Made by a program: the position numbers and the translations under genes. Below, in pieces: positions 15,090 to 21,406 of a stretch of 24,417 bases of DNA. Within the stretch, counting starts at the first letter, position 1. Each line of letters starts with the position of its first letter. This DNA is from a virus: positions 4,225 through 28,641 of the IMG/VR virus record IMGVR_UViG_3300011994_000005. One strand, given 5' to 3'. The notes beneath the pieces were generated by a model. The model was given only the letters and a program-made list of their open reading frames with translations, had not been told where the DNA came from and ran no database searches.

Positions 15090-15103
15090 TATATAGTAAT
15101 GGT
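15090..15103 (-). promoter_or_regulatory. Candidate promoter or operator motif, copy 1
   Basis: The minus-strand word ACCATTACTATATA lies directly after the HU hairpin and 67 nt upstream of the 52-aa gene start. It recurs with one mismatch (ACCATTACTGTATA) at 17007-17020, 68 nt upstream of the 76-aa gene start. The shared word and matching distance suggest a site used for transcription starts, possibly by the phage polymerase. Confidence 0.35.
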
Positions 15104-15127
15104 GTCGTGTAGGATTTCCTACACGAC
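15104..15127 (-). terminator. Perfect 10-bp hairpin after the HU gene
   Basis: GTCGTGTAGG (15104-15113) and CCTACACGAC (15118-15127) pair perfectly around a 4-nt loop, beginning 5 nt after the HU stop codon. The minus-strand transcript continues ACCATTAC with no U-tract, so this is not a standard intrinsic terminator. It may stabilise the 3' end of HU mRNA, or stop a non-host polymerase. Confidence 0.65.
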
Positions 15128-15132
15128 CTCTC

Positions 15133-15417
15133 TTATGCCTTTACTTTATCAGCGAATGCCTTACCGCAAGAGAAACCAACCTTAAAGGAATCCTCAGTAG
15201 TCCAAGTTTCACCTTTACGATCACCAAATTGAATTGTGCCAGAAGTTCCTTTAGTAGCTTTCTTCTCGAAACTACCGAACCCAACAATTTGAACCTTTAA
15301 TCCTTCTGCTACAGCATCTTCAATAACTTCCAATGTAGCTTTTAGTGAAATTTCTGTGTCCTTTTTAGAGAAACCTGTTTTCTCTGTAATAGCATTAATT
15401 AATTCTTGGCGATTCAT
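15133..15417 (-). CDS. HU/IHF-family DNA-binding protein
   Basis: A 94-aa, full-length member of the bacterial HU family. It has the N-terminal MNRQELINAITEKTGFSKKD helix pair, VQIVGFGSFEKK leading into the beta arm, a shortened arm segment around GTSGTIQFGDR, and the closing SFKVGFSCGKAFADKVKA. HU dimers bend and coat DNA. In a phage they can help replication, packaging or transcription. The start has AAAGGAG upstream. SPbeta encodes an HU-like protein (yonN) beside its RNA polymerase gene, and here it lies two genes from the polymerase. A perfect hairpin follows immediately. Confidence 0.92.
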   Translation of the reverse strand: MNRQELINAITEKTGFSKKDTEISLKATLEVIEDAVAEGLKVQIVGFGSFEKKATKGTSGTIQFGDRKGETWTTEDSFKVGFSCGKAFADKVKA

Positions 15418-15452
15418 TTTATATTAACTCCTTTTATTCTGTTTATTATTAT

Positions 15453-16670
15453 TTAATCCGACCAATCCATAGCACTAACCATCTTACTGATATCACTACG
15501 GAAGTCTTCTATCATATTGACTTGAGACGCAATACTTTTATCTCTAAAGTTATTACTCACAGAAGTCAATCCATTTTTATGACTACAGTATTTATTATCA
15601 ATTTGCATTGTAGAACCATCAATTAATACCACAGTATTTTCTCCGATTCTGGAAAGCAATAATTCCATTTCAGATGGAGTGAAATTTTGACACTCATTTA
15701 TAAACACAATCGTATTTTTAAGTGATCGACCACGAGCAAATTGAATTGGAAGTATTTCTAACATATTATTTCTAGTTAGAATATCTGTAATGCTATCTTC
15801 AGATGTAGTATCACAAATTACTCCTAATAATGGTGCTACCTTATCTAACACTCCACCAGGAATAGCAGGAAATTCTTTTCTGCCCTTTGGCGGTGAGTCA
15901 CTCTTAATGAACAATAACTTATTATATTTGTCTCCCTTTTCTAATTGCTGTAATGCCCAATGAATCATCAAATAACTTTTACCTGACCCATAAACTGAAT
16001 CGGTTACCTTGATTTTAACATTGTCATTTTGAAGCATATGCATCAATGCCTTTTGATAAAGGTCTAATGGGAAAATTTCATATTCATACTTATTAGAAAT
16101 AGCTCTTGTTTCAACTTCTTCAAAATAAACACCATTCCAAGTATACAAGAGACGTTTATCGTTTACATTATTTTTGATGATTATATATTCATTTGGCGAA
16201 AGATCAAGAAGGTTTACTTCGCTATCAAGTAGAATCTTTTTCTCTGAATCAGTCAACCATACTTCTCTGATACCTTGATAACTGTCTTTTGTTGTATCTT
16301 TGTACGCAAAAAGCTCACAAGGTAGTCCAATAGCTTCTGATTTCAGGAAGAGGTTATAATCATCACACAAGAATACAAATTCTTTGTCATCTTGATATGT
16401 TTGCCACGCAAATCCTAAAATAGTGTTATCATTCTTATGCGGAAGGAATCTATTTTCGAATGAAGTTTCATAATATATTTTAGTACGCATATTTGTTGCA
16501 CGCATCATTTTATTTGTAGCATATCTAGACTTATATCCAATAGTTTCATCATTTTTTAATCCATCATTTTCTTCAATTGATGTTATAGATATTTCTACCT
16601 TATCATAATCCTCGAATCTAAAGTTTTCATTCAATAAAATATTAGTATCAATGAATACCTTTTGAGGCAA
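15453..16670 (-). CDS. PIN-PhoH fusion protein (RNase plus ATPase)
   Basis: A 405-aa protein. Residues 1-120 form a PIN-like nuclease domain, with VFIDTNILL (D8) and FLCDDYNLF (D103/D104) as candidate metal ligands. Residues ~198-400 form a PhoH-type ATPase: Walker A VYGSGKSY (K231), IKSDSPPKGRKEFPAIPG, the typical LPIQFARGRSLKN, then IVFINECQNF where the Walker B Asp is Asn (N325-E326). PIN-PhoH proteins are toxin-antitoxin-linked RNA helicase/RNases in bacteria. Phage PhoH roles are mostly unknown. The start is TTG at 16670 (AAAGGA 10 nt upstream), or the in-frame ATA before it at 7-nt spacing. Confidence 0.88.
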   Translation of the reverse strand: MPQKVFIDTNILLNENFRFEDYDKVEISITSIEENDGLKNDETIGYKSRYATNKMMRATNMRTKIYYETSFENRFLPHKNDNTILGFAWQTYQDDKEFVFLCDDYNLFLKSEAIGLPCELFAYKDTTKDSYQGIREVWLTDSEKKILLDSEVNLLDLSPNEYIIIKNNVNDKRLLYTWNGVYFEEVETRAISNKYEYEIFPLDLYQKALMHMLQNDNVKIKVTDSVYGSGKSYLMIHWALQQLEKGDKYNKLLFIKSDSPPKGRKEFPAIPGGVLDKVAPLLGVICDTTSEDSITDILTRNNMLEILPIQFARGRSLKNTIVFINECQNFTPSEMELLLSRIGENTVVLIDGSTMQIDNKYCSHKNGLTSVSNNFRDKSIASQVNMIEDFRSDISKMVSAMDWSD

Positions 16671-16708
16671 TATGTATCAGTCCTTTGCTCTTTATTTTGT
16701 CTACCATA

Positions 16709-16939
16709 CTACATGACGAGATACCTTTGATTATGCTTTACTTGTTCTGGATTAACTTTCTCTTGTGACTTTAATCTGAGTAAAAGGTTATATAATGGGT
16801 CTGTAATATAACGTTGTTTTTCTCTTCCAGAACCTTGTTTATTAACTACTACTAGTGAATCACCATAGTTTCCCTTGGATTGCTTTAAGATTTTCTTTAA
16901 AATCATATAATCCATTTCTTCTTTGCTAATAGGTTTCAA
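16709..16939 (-). CDS. 76-aa hypothetical basic protein
   Basis: From the TTG at 16939 it reads MKPISKEEMDYMILKKILKQ and continues with GDSLVVVNKQGSGREKQRYI and a helical, basic C-terminus. An AAAGGAG site lies 12 nt upstream of the TTG and 6 nt upstream of an in-frame ATA at 16945, so the true start is uncertain. The protein is soluble, lacks Cys, and could bind nucleic acid given its charge. It is the first gene after the noncoding gap behind the RNA polymerase and 38 nt ahead of the PIN-PhoH gene. No family recognised. Confidence 0.6.
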   Translation of the reverse strand: MKPISKEEMDYMILKKILKQSKGNYGDSLVVVNKQGSGREKQRYITDPLYNLLLRLKSQEKVNPEQVKHNQRYLVM

Positions 16940-17119
16940 ATATATCAGATACTCCTTTAGAGTTTATTTTTGATATTGACAATTATAAGCGTATCGACCA
17001 AACGCTTATACAGTAATGGTTTAACATTATATATTTGTTATATACCACTAGAAGGAAGATAGGTATATCCGAAACCGTTGCGGGAGTAGGGTTGTAGGGT
17101 TTTATAATTAATTTAGGCA
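16940..17119 (-). other. Intergenic control region between RNA polymerase and downstream genes
   Basis: 180 nt without a gene. From the polymerase side it holds an 8-bp inverted repeat that includes the polymerase stop codon (17097-17104 / 17121-17128), the word GGGTTGTAGGGTTT on the plus strand (17089-17102, repeated inverted at 23676-23689), a 7-bp inverted repeat ATATACC/GGTATAT (17040-17046 / 17062-17068), the ACCATTACTGTATA word and the 9-bp palindrome. A -10-like TATAAT on the minus strand near 17025-17030 has no good -35. It probably controls the HU/PhoH transcript. Confidence 0.45.
16984..17010 (-). repeat. Perfect 9-bp inverted repeat
   Basis: TATAAGCGT (16984-16992) and ACGCTTATA (17002-17010) are exact inverted copies around a 9-nt loop, about 45 nt ahead of the 76-aa gene. 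There is no U-tract on either strand. It overlaps the second copy of the ACCATTACT motif. It could be an operator (protein dimer site) or a 5' leader hairpin. Confidence 0.5.
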
Positions 17120-19822
17120 CTAAAACCCGTAATTATGTAGCTCTTTCACCATAATCTTTTGATATTTATACCCGAATATATCGAAATCACATTTGTCTTT
17201 TATCTTAATTAATAGTTCATCATCAAGTATTTCTATATTTTGAAAACATTTTAAAACTTCTACTTTTTTTGCATTAAACAACAAATTTAAAGTAAGCATA
17301 CTAAATCGTTTGAATCCAAATTTATCATTTTCTACATTTCCAAAACTTTGTTTTAATATTGATAATATAGTAGATTCACTTGGTTGTAAAAGTTTTAACT
17401 TTTTTATAGCTTCATGCTTTGACTTTTTCTCTACTGTTTTTTTTGCTTTTTCATTCAGTGTACATGTTTTTAATTTTAGACCATTTATTCTGCTCCCACA
17501 TTCTAAAATTATTTTAAATATAGCACTAGCACTGTCTCTAGAATATCTACTATCCAATTCTTTAGATTGAATTAATAAGTTTTTGAACTCTATACTTTTT
17601 TCTCCTTTCCTTGCATTTCCAAATACTAATATATCCTGTAATAAATCTAAAGGAGTATTAAACTTTTCAAAGATCCTATATTCATTAAAATCTGACACCA
17701 TACCAAAGAAATTTGGGACAATCATCTTTTTAGCCATTTGATTAAATTTATTTACTTCATCAACATACCTTATACACTCTATCTGTCGTATTCTATTTAG
17801 TTCCTTACTCATACTTATATTATCAAAGACCTTTTTACTCTTATCTATTTCAATCTGGCTCATGCTAGACAACCTACTACTTGCTTGATATAATTCATCT
17901 ATTAATTCCTTAGATTCTCCTTTTGAAATTGCATCATTCAAATATGAATTAATTATCTGGCTCATGTTAACTATACGTCCTATGTAATTATCACTCAGAA
18001 GAACATCTAATTTCTGTAGTTCTATCATATTATTCTTTCTTGGTTTAGAACTACCTTTTATTCTATTTATAGGAGTTGGAAAATTTTCTTCACAATATTT
18101 AGATTTACTTGATAGGATGTCATCTGGATTTAATAGTATAGTGTCTGAATCTGTATCACAACCCTGTAGACGATCTGGGGCATCATTATCGAAGAAATTT
18201 ATTGCACATATATTGTCAGTGAAATTAAACCAGTCATCATACTCCTTATGGAATTTATTTTTAGTATACATAACATTTCCAGAGTTGATATGCGGATTCC
18301 TTGTCACGCAAAACTCTTGGTCATCCTTATAATATTTACAATATATTTCTCTATCTTGCATAATTGACTTATCTTTGTACTCCCCAATAATAGCCAAGAG
18401 CATTTCGTATGGATTAGATATTATTGTCACATATTTAGTGTCTTTCATTCTAATTTTACCTTCTTTGAGGTGCTTTATGTAATTAGAAATTAAATCACTT
18501 TTCATTTTTTTAAATTTCTTAGTGTATTGTATATCAGAATTGACTAATAACAATGCATTCATTAAGTCTATATTCTCATACTGGCTCATATCACCTTCTT
18601 CTAATGATTTCTCAAACTTTAAACTTTCCTCTGCATCAGAACATAAGTAGTTTCTAAATACAGCATTATCATTCTTTAGTAGCATTACATATTCTCTCTC
18701 TTGTTTTGTTATCTCCATCAGATCATCATGAGACAAATTAGGAATACTATTCAATAGTTGATATGTTGTTCTATTATAGTTACCAAAGTTTCCTTGTTTG
18801 TCACACTTTACAACCCCAAAAGTATTATTGATATTATCATTCCAATACTTGTGACATTGTTTTTTGTTGCCATCTCCTAACTTATAAGCAAATTTCAAAA
18901 ACTTTAATGAGTTAGGAGTAGTTACAAGTTTAATCTTACCTGCTTCATATTCATTTCCGAACATATCTTTTAGTGTTTTAACATTATTATACTCAAACCA
19001 TTTCTTAAGTTTTGTATTGAATGCACAGCATTTGAACATATCACTTCTCAGTAGCATAAATCCTTTGTCTGCTTTATTATATTCTTCAAAAACAGATTCA
19101 TCTAGTAATCCTTGACCATCAGTTAAACAGTTTTGAAGTTCTAACATTTCATTACTAGTAATTATTTGTTTATTATCTTCTCTTGTGATGCTTGCTGGAC
19201 TATTAAATTTCAACCCATATATATCTTCTATTAATAGTATTTCTGTCTTAGGATCTAATTCAATTGTAAACTCTATACCAGAAGATATTAAAGATTCATA
19301 GGCAAGCAGAGAAGTAAGGTCAAGTTCTTCATCTTTCTCAAATTTTAAATTCAACCGACTTCTATCTAGTAATTTATCTTTCATATCTTCTTGGATAAAT
19401 AGTGCGAATCCATTTTTAGCTTTACCTGCACCCCTTTTATAGAAAATATAATTTACCCCATCCATAATAAAACCATTGCTATATAGATATTTTCTTATTT
19501 TCTTTTTATTAGCAATGGTTTTTCTTTTACCAGTTTGTATTTCACCCTCACTATCCTGCCATTCTTTTTCTGCATCCCATATAGAATAATTTTTATCAAA
19601 GGTAACATTGATAATTTTCTTAGTATACTGCTTATTATGCACTGCGTAAAAAACATCAGAAAACATATCATTTATCCTGATAATCTCTAAAGAATAGGGG
19701 ATTGTAGCAGAAAAAAGCTTAATTAAGTCTCTATTTTTATAGGTTATTTTCTTATCTTCAATGATATCTTTATATATGTAGCAAGCCTCTAAATTCATTA
19801 TGTATGTGTTTTCTTTTTTCAA
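17120..19822 (-). CDS. Single-subunit RNA polymerase of the YonO/QDE-1 type (two double-psi barrels)
   Basis: A 900-aa protein. Two motif groups identify it. At ~233-276, LTDGQGLLDESVF then LLRSDMFKCC matches the first double-psi barrel of eukaryotic RdRPs and phage YonO-like enzymes (DGxG, R...K). At ~505-564, CVTRNPHINSGNVMY, then AINFFDNDAPDRLQGCDTD and SDTILL match the second barrel (TRNPxxxxGD-like, then the DxDGD loop). The metal-binding loop here is D556-T-D558-S-D560, with Ser in place of the usual Gly. YonO is a proven DNA-dependent RNA polymerase of SPbeta, so transcription of phage genes is the likely role. The remainder is Lys/Asn/Ile-rich and helical. Start TTG at 19822 (AAGGAG 11 nt upstream); the ATG eight codons later is an alternative. 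Confidence 0.82.
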   Translation of the reverse strand: MKKENTYIMNLEACYIYKDIIEDKKITYKNRDLIKLFSATIPYSLEIIRINDMFSDVFYAVHNKQYTKKIINVTFDKNYSIWDAEKEWQDSEGEIQTGKRKTIANKKKIRKYLYSNGFIMDGVNYIFYKRGAGKAKNGFALFIQEDMKDKLLDRSRLNLKFEKDEELDLTSLLAYESLISSGIEFTIELDPKTEILLIEDIYGLKFNSPASITREDNKQIITSNEMLELQNCLTDGQGLLDESVFEEYNKADKGFMLLRSDMFKCCAFNTKLKKWFEYNNVKTLKDMFGNEYEAGKIKLVTTPNSLKFLKFAYKLGDGNKKQCHKYWNDNINNTFGVVKCDKQGNFGNYNRTTYQLLNSIPNLSHDDLMEITKQEREYVMLLKNDNAVFRNYLCSDAEESLKFEKSLEEGDMSQYENIDLMNALLLVNSDIQYTKKFKKMKSDLISNYIKHLKEGKIRMKDTKYVTIISNPYEMLLAIIGEYKDKSIMQDREIYCKYYKDDQEFCVTRNPHINSGNVMYTKNKFHKEYDDWFNFTDNICAINFFDNDAPDRLQGCDTDSDTILLNPDDILSSKSKYCEENFPTPINRIKGSSKPRKNNMIELQKLDVLLSDNYIGRIVNMSQIINSYLNDAISKGESKELIDELYQASSRLSSMSQIEIDKSKKVFDNISMSKELNRIRQIECIRYVDEVNKFNQMAKKMIVPNFFGMVSDFNEYRIFEKFNTPLDLLQDILVFGNARKGEKSIEFKNLLIQSKELDSRYSRDSASAIFKIILECGSRINGLKLKTCTLNEKAKKTVEKKSKHEAIKKLKLLQPSESTILSILKQSFGNVENDKFGFKRFSMLTLNLLFNAKKVEVLKCFQNIEILDDELLIKIKDKCDFDIFGYKYQKIMVKELHNYGF

Positions 19823-19854
19823 CTATCCCCAGTCTCCTTACCTATTTTATTATT

Positions 19855-19947
19855 CTATATATTTTGTTGAGCACCACATTCTGGACATGTAAAACAACCT
19901 TGATTTCCCTCTATATATATTTCATTACAGCATACTATACAAATCAT
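19855..19947 (-). CDS. 30-aa zinc-ribbon micro-protein upstream of the RNA polymerase
   Basis: Begins MICIVCCNEIYIEGNQG and ends CFTCPECGAQQNI, so C3, C6/C7, C21 and C24 make a compact zinc ribbon. The ATG at 19947 overlaps the TGA of the 39-aa gene (ATGA) and has AAAGGAA upstream. The stop lies 32 nt before the polymerase start. Small zinc ribbons are common accessory parts of cellular RNA polymerases, so a link with the polymerase gene is tempting, but only the position supports it. Confidence 0.6.
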   Translation of the reverse strand: MICIVCCNEIYIEGNQGCFTCPECGAQQNI

Positions 19948-20063
19948 AATTCCTTTCCTTCTTTATGTGATAGCAACCCAACTACCACGCCTAATACAAA
20001 AAATGATAAAGCCACAAATACAATTGTCTCCATAAGTGAACTAAATCCAATACCTACAAACAT
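19944..20063 (-). CDS. 39-aa single-pass membrane micro-protein
   Basis: Starts MFVGIGFSSLMETIVF and has a continuous hydrophobic stretch over residues ~13-32 (IVFVALSFFVLGVVVGLL), then a short basic tail HKEGKEL. A perfect AAGGAGG lies 8 nt upstream of the ATG at 20063, at the end of the preceding gene. The topology is probably N-out, C-in by the positive-inside rule. The function is unknown; phage micro-proteins of this type may act at the host membrane. Confidence 0.65.
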   Translation of the reverse strand: MFVGIGFSSLMETIVFVALSFFVLGVVVGLLSHKEGKEL

Positions 20064-20234
20064 TTAAATTTCCTCCTTGCATGGTACTGATGCTATGTTG
20101 TGATACTGGGCGCACTCTGAGCATATGTATTGATCCGAATCTAAGGTAATAAAAATATCTTTTGTTTGAGTTAATTCTACATTGCAAATATGACACTCTT
20201 CAGAAACAAACGATTCTGTGTTATTATGAAACAT
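20064..20234 (-). CDS. 56-aa zinc-ribbon-like protein
   Basis: Starts at the ATG at 20234 with GGAGG upstream, inside the end of the 121-aa gene (11-nt overlap), and ends directly before the ATG of the 39-aa gene. The sequence has EECHICNVELTQTKD and later QYICSECAQYHN, a CxxC...CxxC pair about 21 residues apart, typical of a zinc ribbon or phage rubredoxin-like fold. A further Cys lies near the C-terminus. The function is unknown. Confidence 0.68.
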   Translation of the reverse strand: MFHNNTESFVSEECHICNVELTQTKDIFITLDSDQYICSECAQYHNIASVPCKEEI

Positions 20235-20589
20235 ATGCCTCTACCTCCGAAACCGAATCTGTGTAATCTTCGATCAGTAACTCAATTGATTGAGAAGTTA
20301 GTTGCGACAACTGGAGGCATAATGGCATTGATCCAATGTGATAACTCATTACACCGAATTTATCCTTAGCCATAAATAGTGAACCCATTCCTGTAAGAGG
20401 ATGTTGGCTGTTGTAGATCCTTCCAGAAACTCTTACCAATTTATTGACTGTTTTATTTGAATTATAAATTGTATCAAGGATGTTAGTGATGGATTTTACT
20501 GTGTGATCAATCGGATCTGTGATTATGTAATTTAGTTTTTCTTGAATATCCTCAAGCTCTAGTAAACCATTAAAATATATAGTTCTCAT
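20224..20589 (-). CDS. 121-aa hypothetical protein
   Basis: Starts MRTIYFNGLLELEDIQEKLN with GAAAGAGG upstream of the ATG. A helical N-terminal half is followed by a probable beta region (RVSGRIYNSQHPLTGMGSLF, then DKFGVMSYHIGSMP) and an acidic helix at the C-terminus. No Cys cluster, membrane segment or enzyme motif is visible. It leads the short-gene cluster that ends with the RNA polymerase, and a candidate promoter lies about 140 nt upstream. No family recognised. Confidence 0.7.
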   Translation of the reverse strand: MRTIYFNGLLELEDIQEKLNYIITDPIDHTVKSITNILDTIYNSNKTVNKLVRVSGRIYNSQHPLTGMGSLFMAKDKFGVMSYHIGSMPLCLQLSQLTSQSIELLIEDYTDSVSEVEAYVS

Positions 20590-20730
20590 ATGTATTTTTA
20601 CCTCTTTCTATTTATATTATTTACTATTTGTTAATTCCTGAAATACTTGGGGTTGATATGCCTTCTGAAGCACTTTTAAAACTACAATTAAAAACACACC
20701 CTAAGCCCTACTGCCACAAGGGATACAGCG

Positions 20731-20759
20731 ATTATCCATAATTAATTTTGTGCCATCAA
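20731..20759 (-). promoter_or_regulatory. Candidate sigma-A promoter for the polymerase cluster
   Basis: On the minus strand, TTGATG (20759-20754) and GATAAT (20736-20731) are separated by exactly 17 nt, four and five of six consensus positions. It lies in the 277-nt gap (20590-20866) ahead of the 121-aa gene. That gap otherwise holds only very short frames and no convincing gene. Confidence 0.4.
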
Positions 20760-20866
20760 AACGTACCTAGTTTAATAGCAAATACTGTACCCCTCATAAT
20801 CTTACCATGCTGAAATTCTGAACGATTCTAGAGTGTTTAATTTGTGATTTATGTATCTTCTATATA

Positions 20867-21265
20867 TTATTTATTAGTTGTTTTAGATTTCTTTTCTTCT
20901 TTAAGTTTGAGTTTTAATTTGTCAGATTTGATTTTCTCCTTTTGTATTTTAAGCTGTTCATTCTTACCTTTGATTTGGAAACGTAGGATCTTATGTACTC
21001 TGTCTATATCAGTGATATTGAAATGAAGAACTGCTTCATCACACATTATGTATTGGGTAACTGTAATGCCAGCTTCACTAAATTTTTTCATAAGAGAATT
21101 TACTGTTGTGGCATTAGGAAGGTAAATTGCTACTGTTGTGGAGTTATGGAAATATATTTCTGAGGAATGATGTCCTTTTAGAAATGTATCATCTAAGTTC
21201 TTACTGACAGTGTTATCAGAGTTCATGCAACTGAAGACTGTATATTTTCCGACGAATCTATTAAT
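20867..21265 (-). CDS. Hypothetical protein with basic coiled C-terminus (likely ATT start)
   Basis: The first ATG (21226) has no ribosome binding site. A GAGGTG at 21278-21273 points, with a 7-nt spacer, to an in-frame ATT at 21265-21263. The frame between reads NRFVGKYTVFSC, plausible protein, so I place the start there (132 aa). The middle has SEIYFHNSTTVAIYLPNATT and FHFNI-like strands, suggesting a small alpha/beta domain. Residues ~97-132 are a Lys/Glu-rich helix (KGKNEQLKIQKEKIKSDKLK). An upstream promoter with extended -10 fits its own transcription. No family recognised. Confidence 0.68.
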   Translation of the reverse strand: MNRFVGKYTVFSCMNSDNTVSKNLDDTFLKGHHSSEIYFHNSTTVAIYLPNATTVNSLMKKFSEAGITVTQYIMCDEAVLHFNITDIDRVHKILRFQIKGKNEQLKIQKEKIKSDKLKLKLKEEKKSKTTNK

Positions 21266-21352
21266 ATCTGTTCACCTCTTTTCTGCAAGTAGGATTAGGT
21301 AGTGGAGGATTAATTAATTGATGTTTATGTATCCCCGACTCCCTATGTATGA

Positions 21353-21381
21353 AGTATACCACAGTTTTATTATAAACACAA
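21353..21381 (-). promoter_or_regulatory. Sigma-A-type promoter with extended -10
   Basis: Minus strand TTGTGT (21381-21376), a 17-nt spacer, then TATACT (21358-21353), preceded by TGG (the extended -10 TGn). It lies in the gap behind the helicase gene and about 90 nt ahead of the ATT-start gene. Confidence 0.5.
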
Positions 21382-21406
21382 GATATATTATATATATGTA
21401 ATAGAA

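Noticed and set aside
17025-17055. Sigma-A promoter on the minus strand (TATAAT near 17030)
   Set aside because: The hexamer at the -35 position (CTTCTA) matches only two bases and there is no extended -10; left as an unproven -10-like word in AT-rich DNA.
20701-20797. A 13-codon frame (MRGTVFAIKLGTF) ending TTT TGA that would continue as DGTKLIMDNRCIPCG in the +1 frame, like the RF2 frameshift site
   Set aside because: No convincing ribosome binding site, it overlaps the candidate promoter at 20731-20759, and there is no Shine-Dalgarno stimulator next to the shift. The total length is only about 31 residues.
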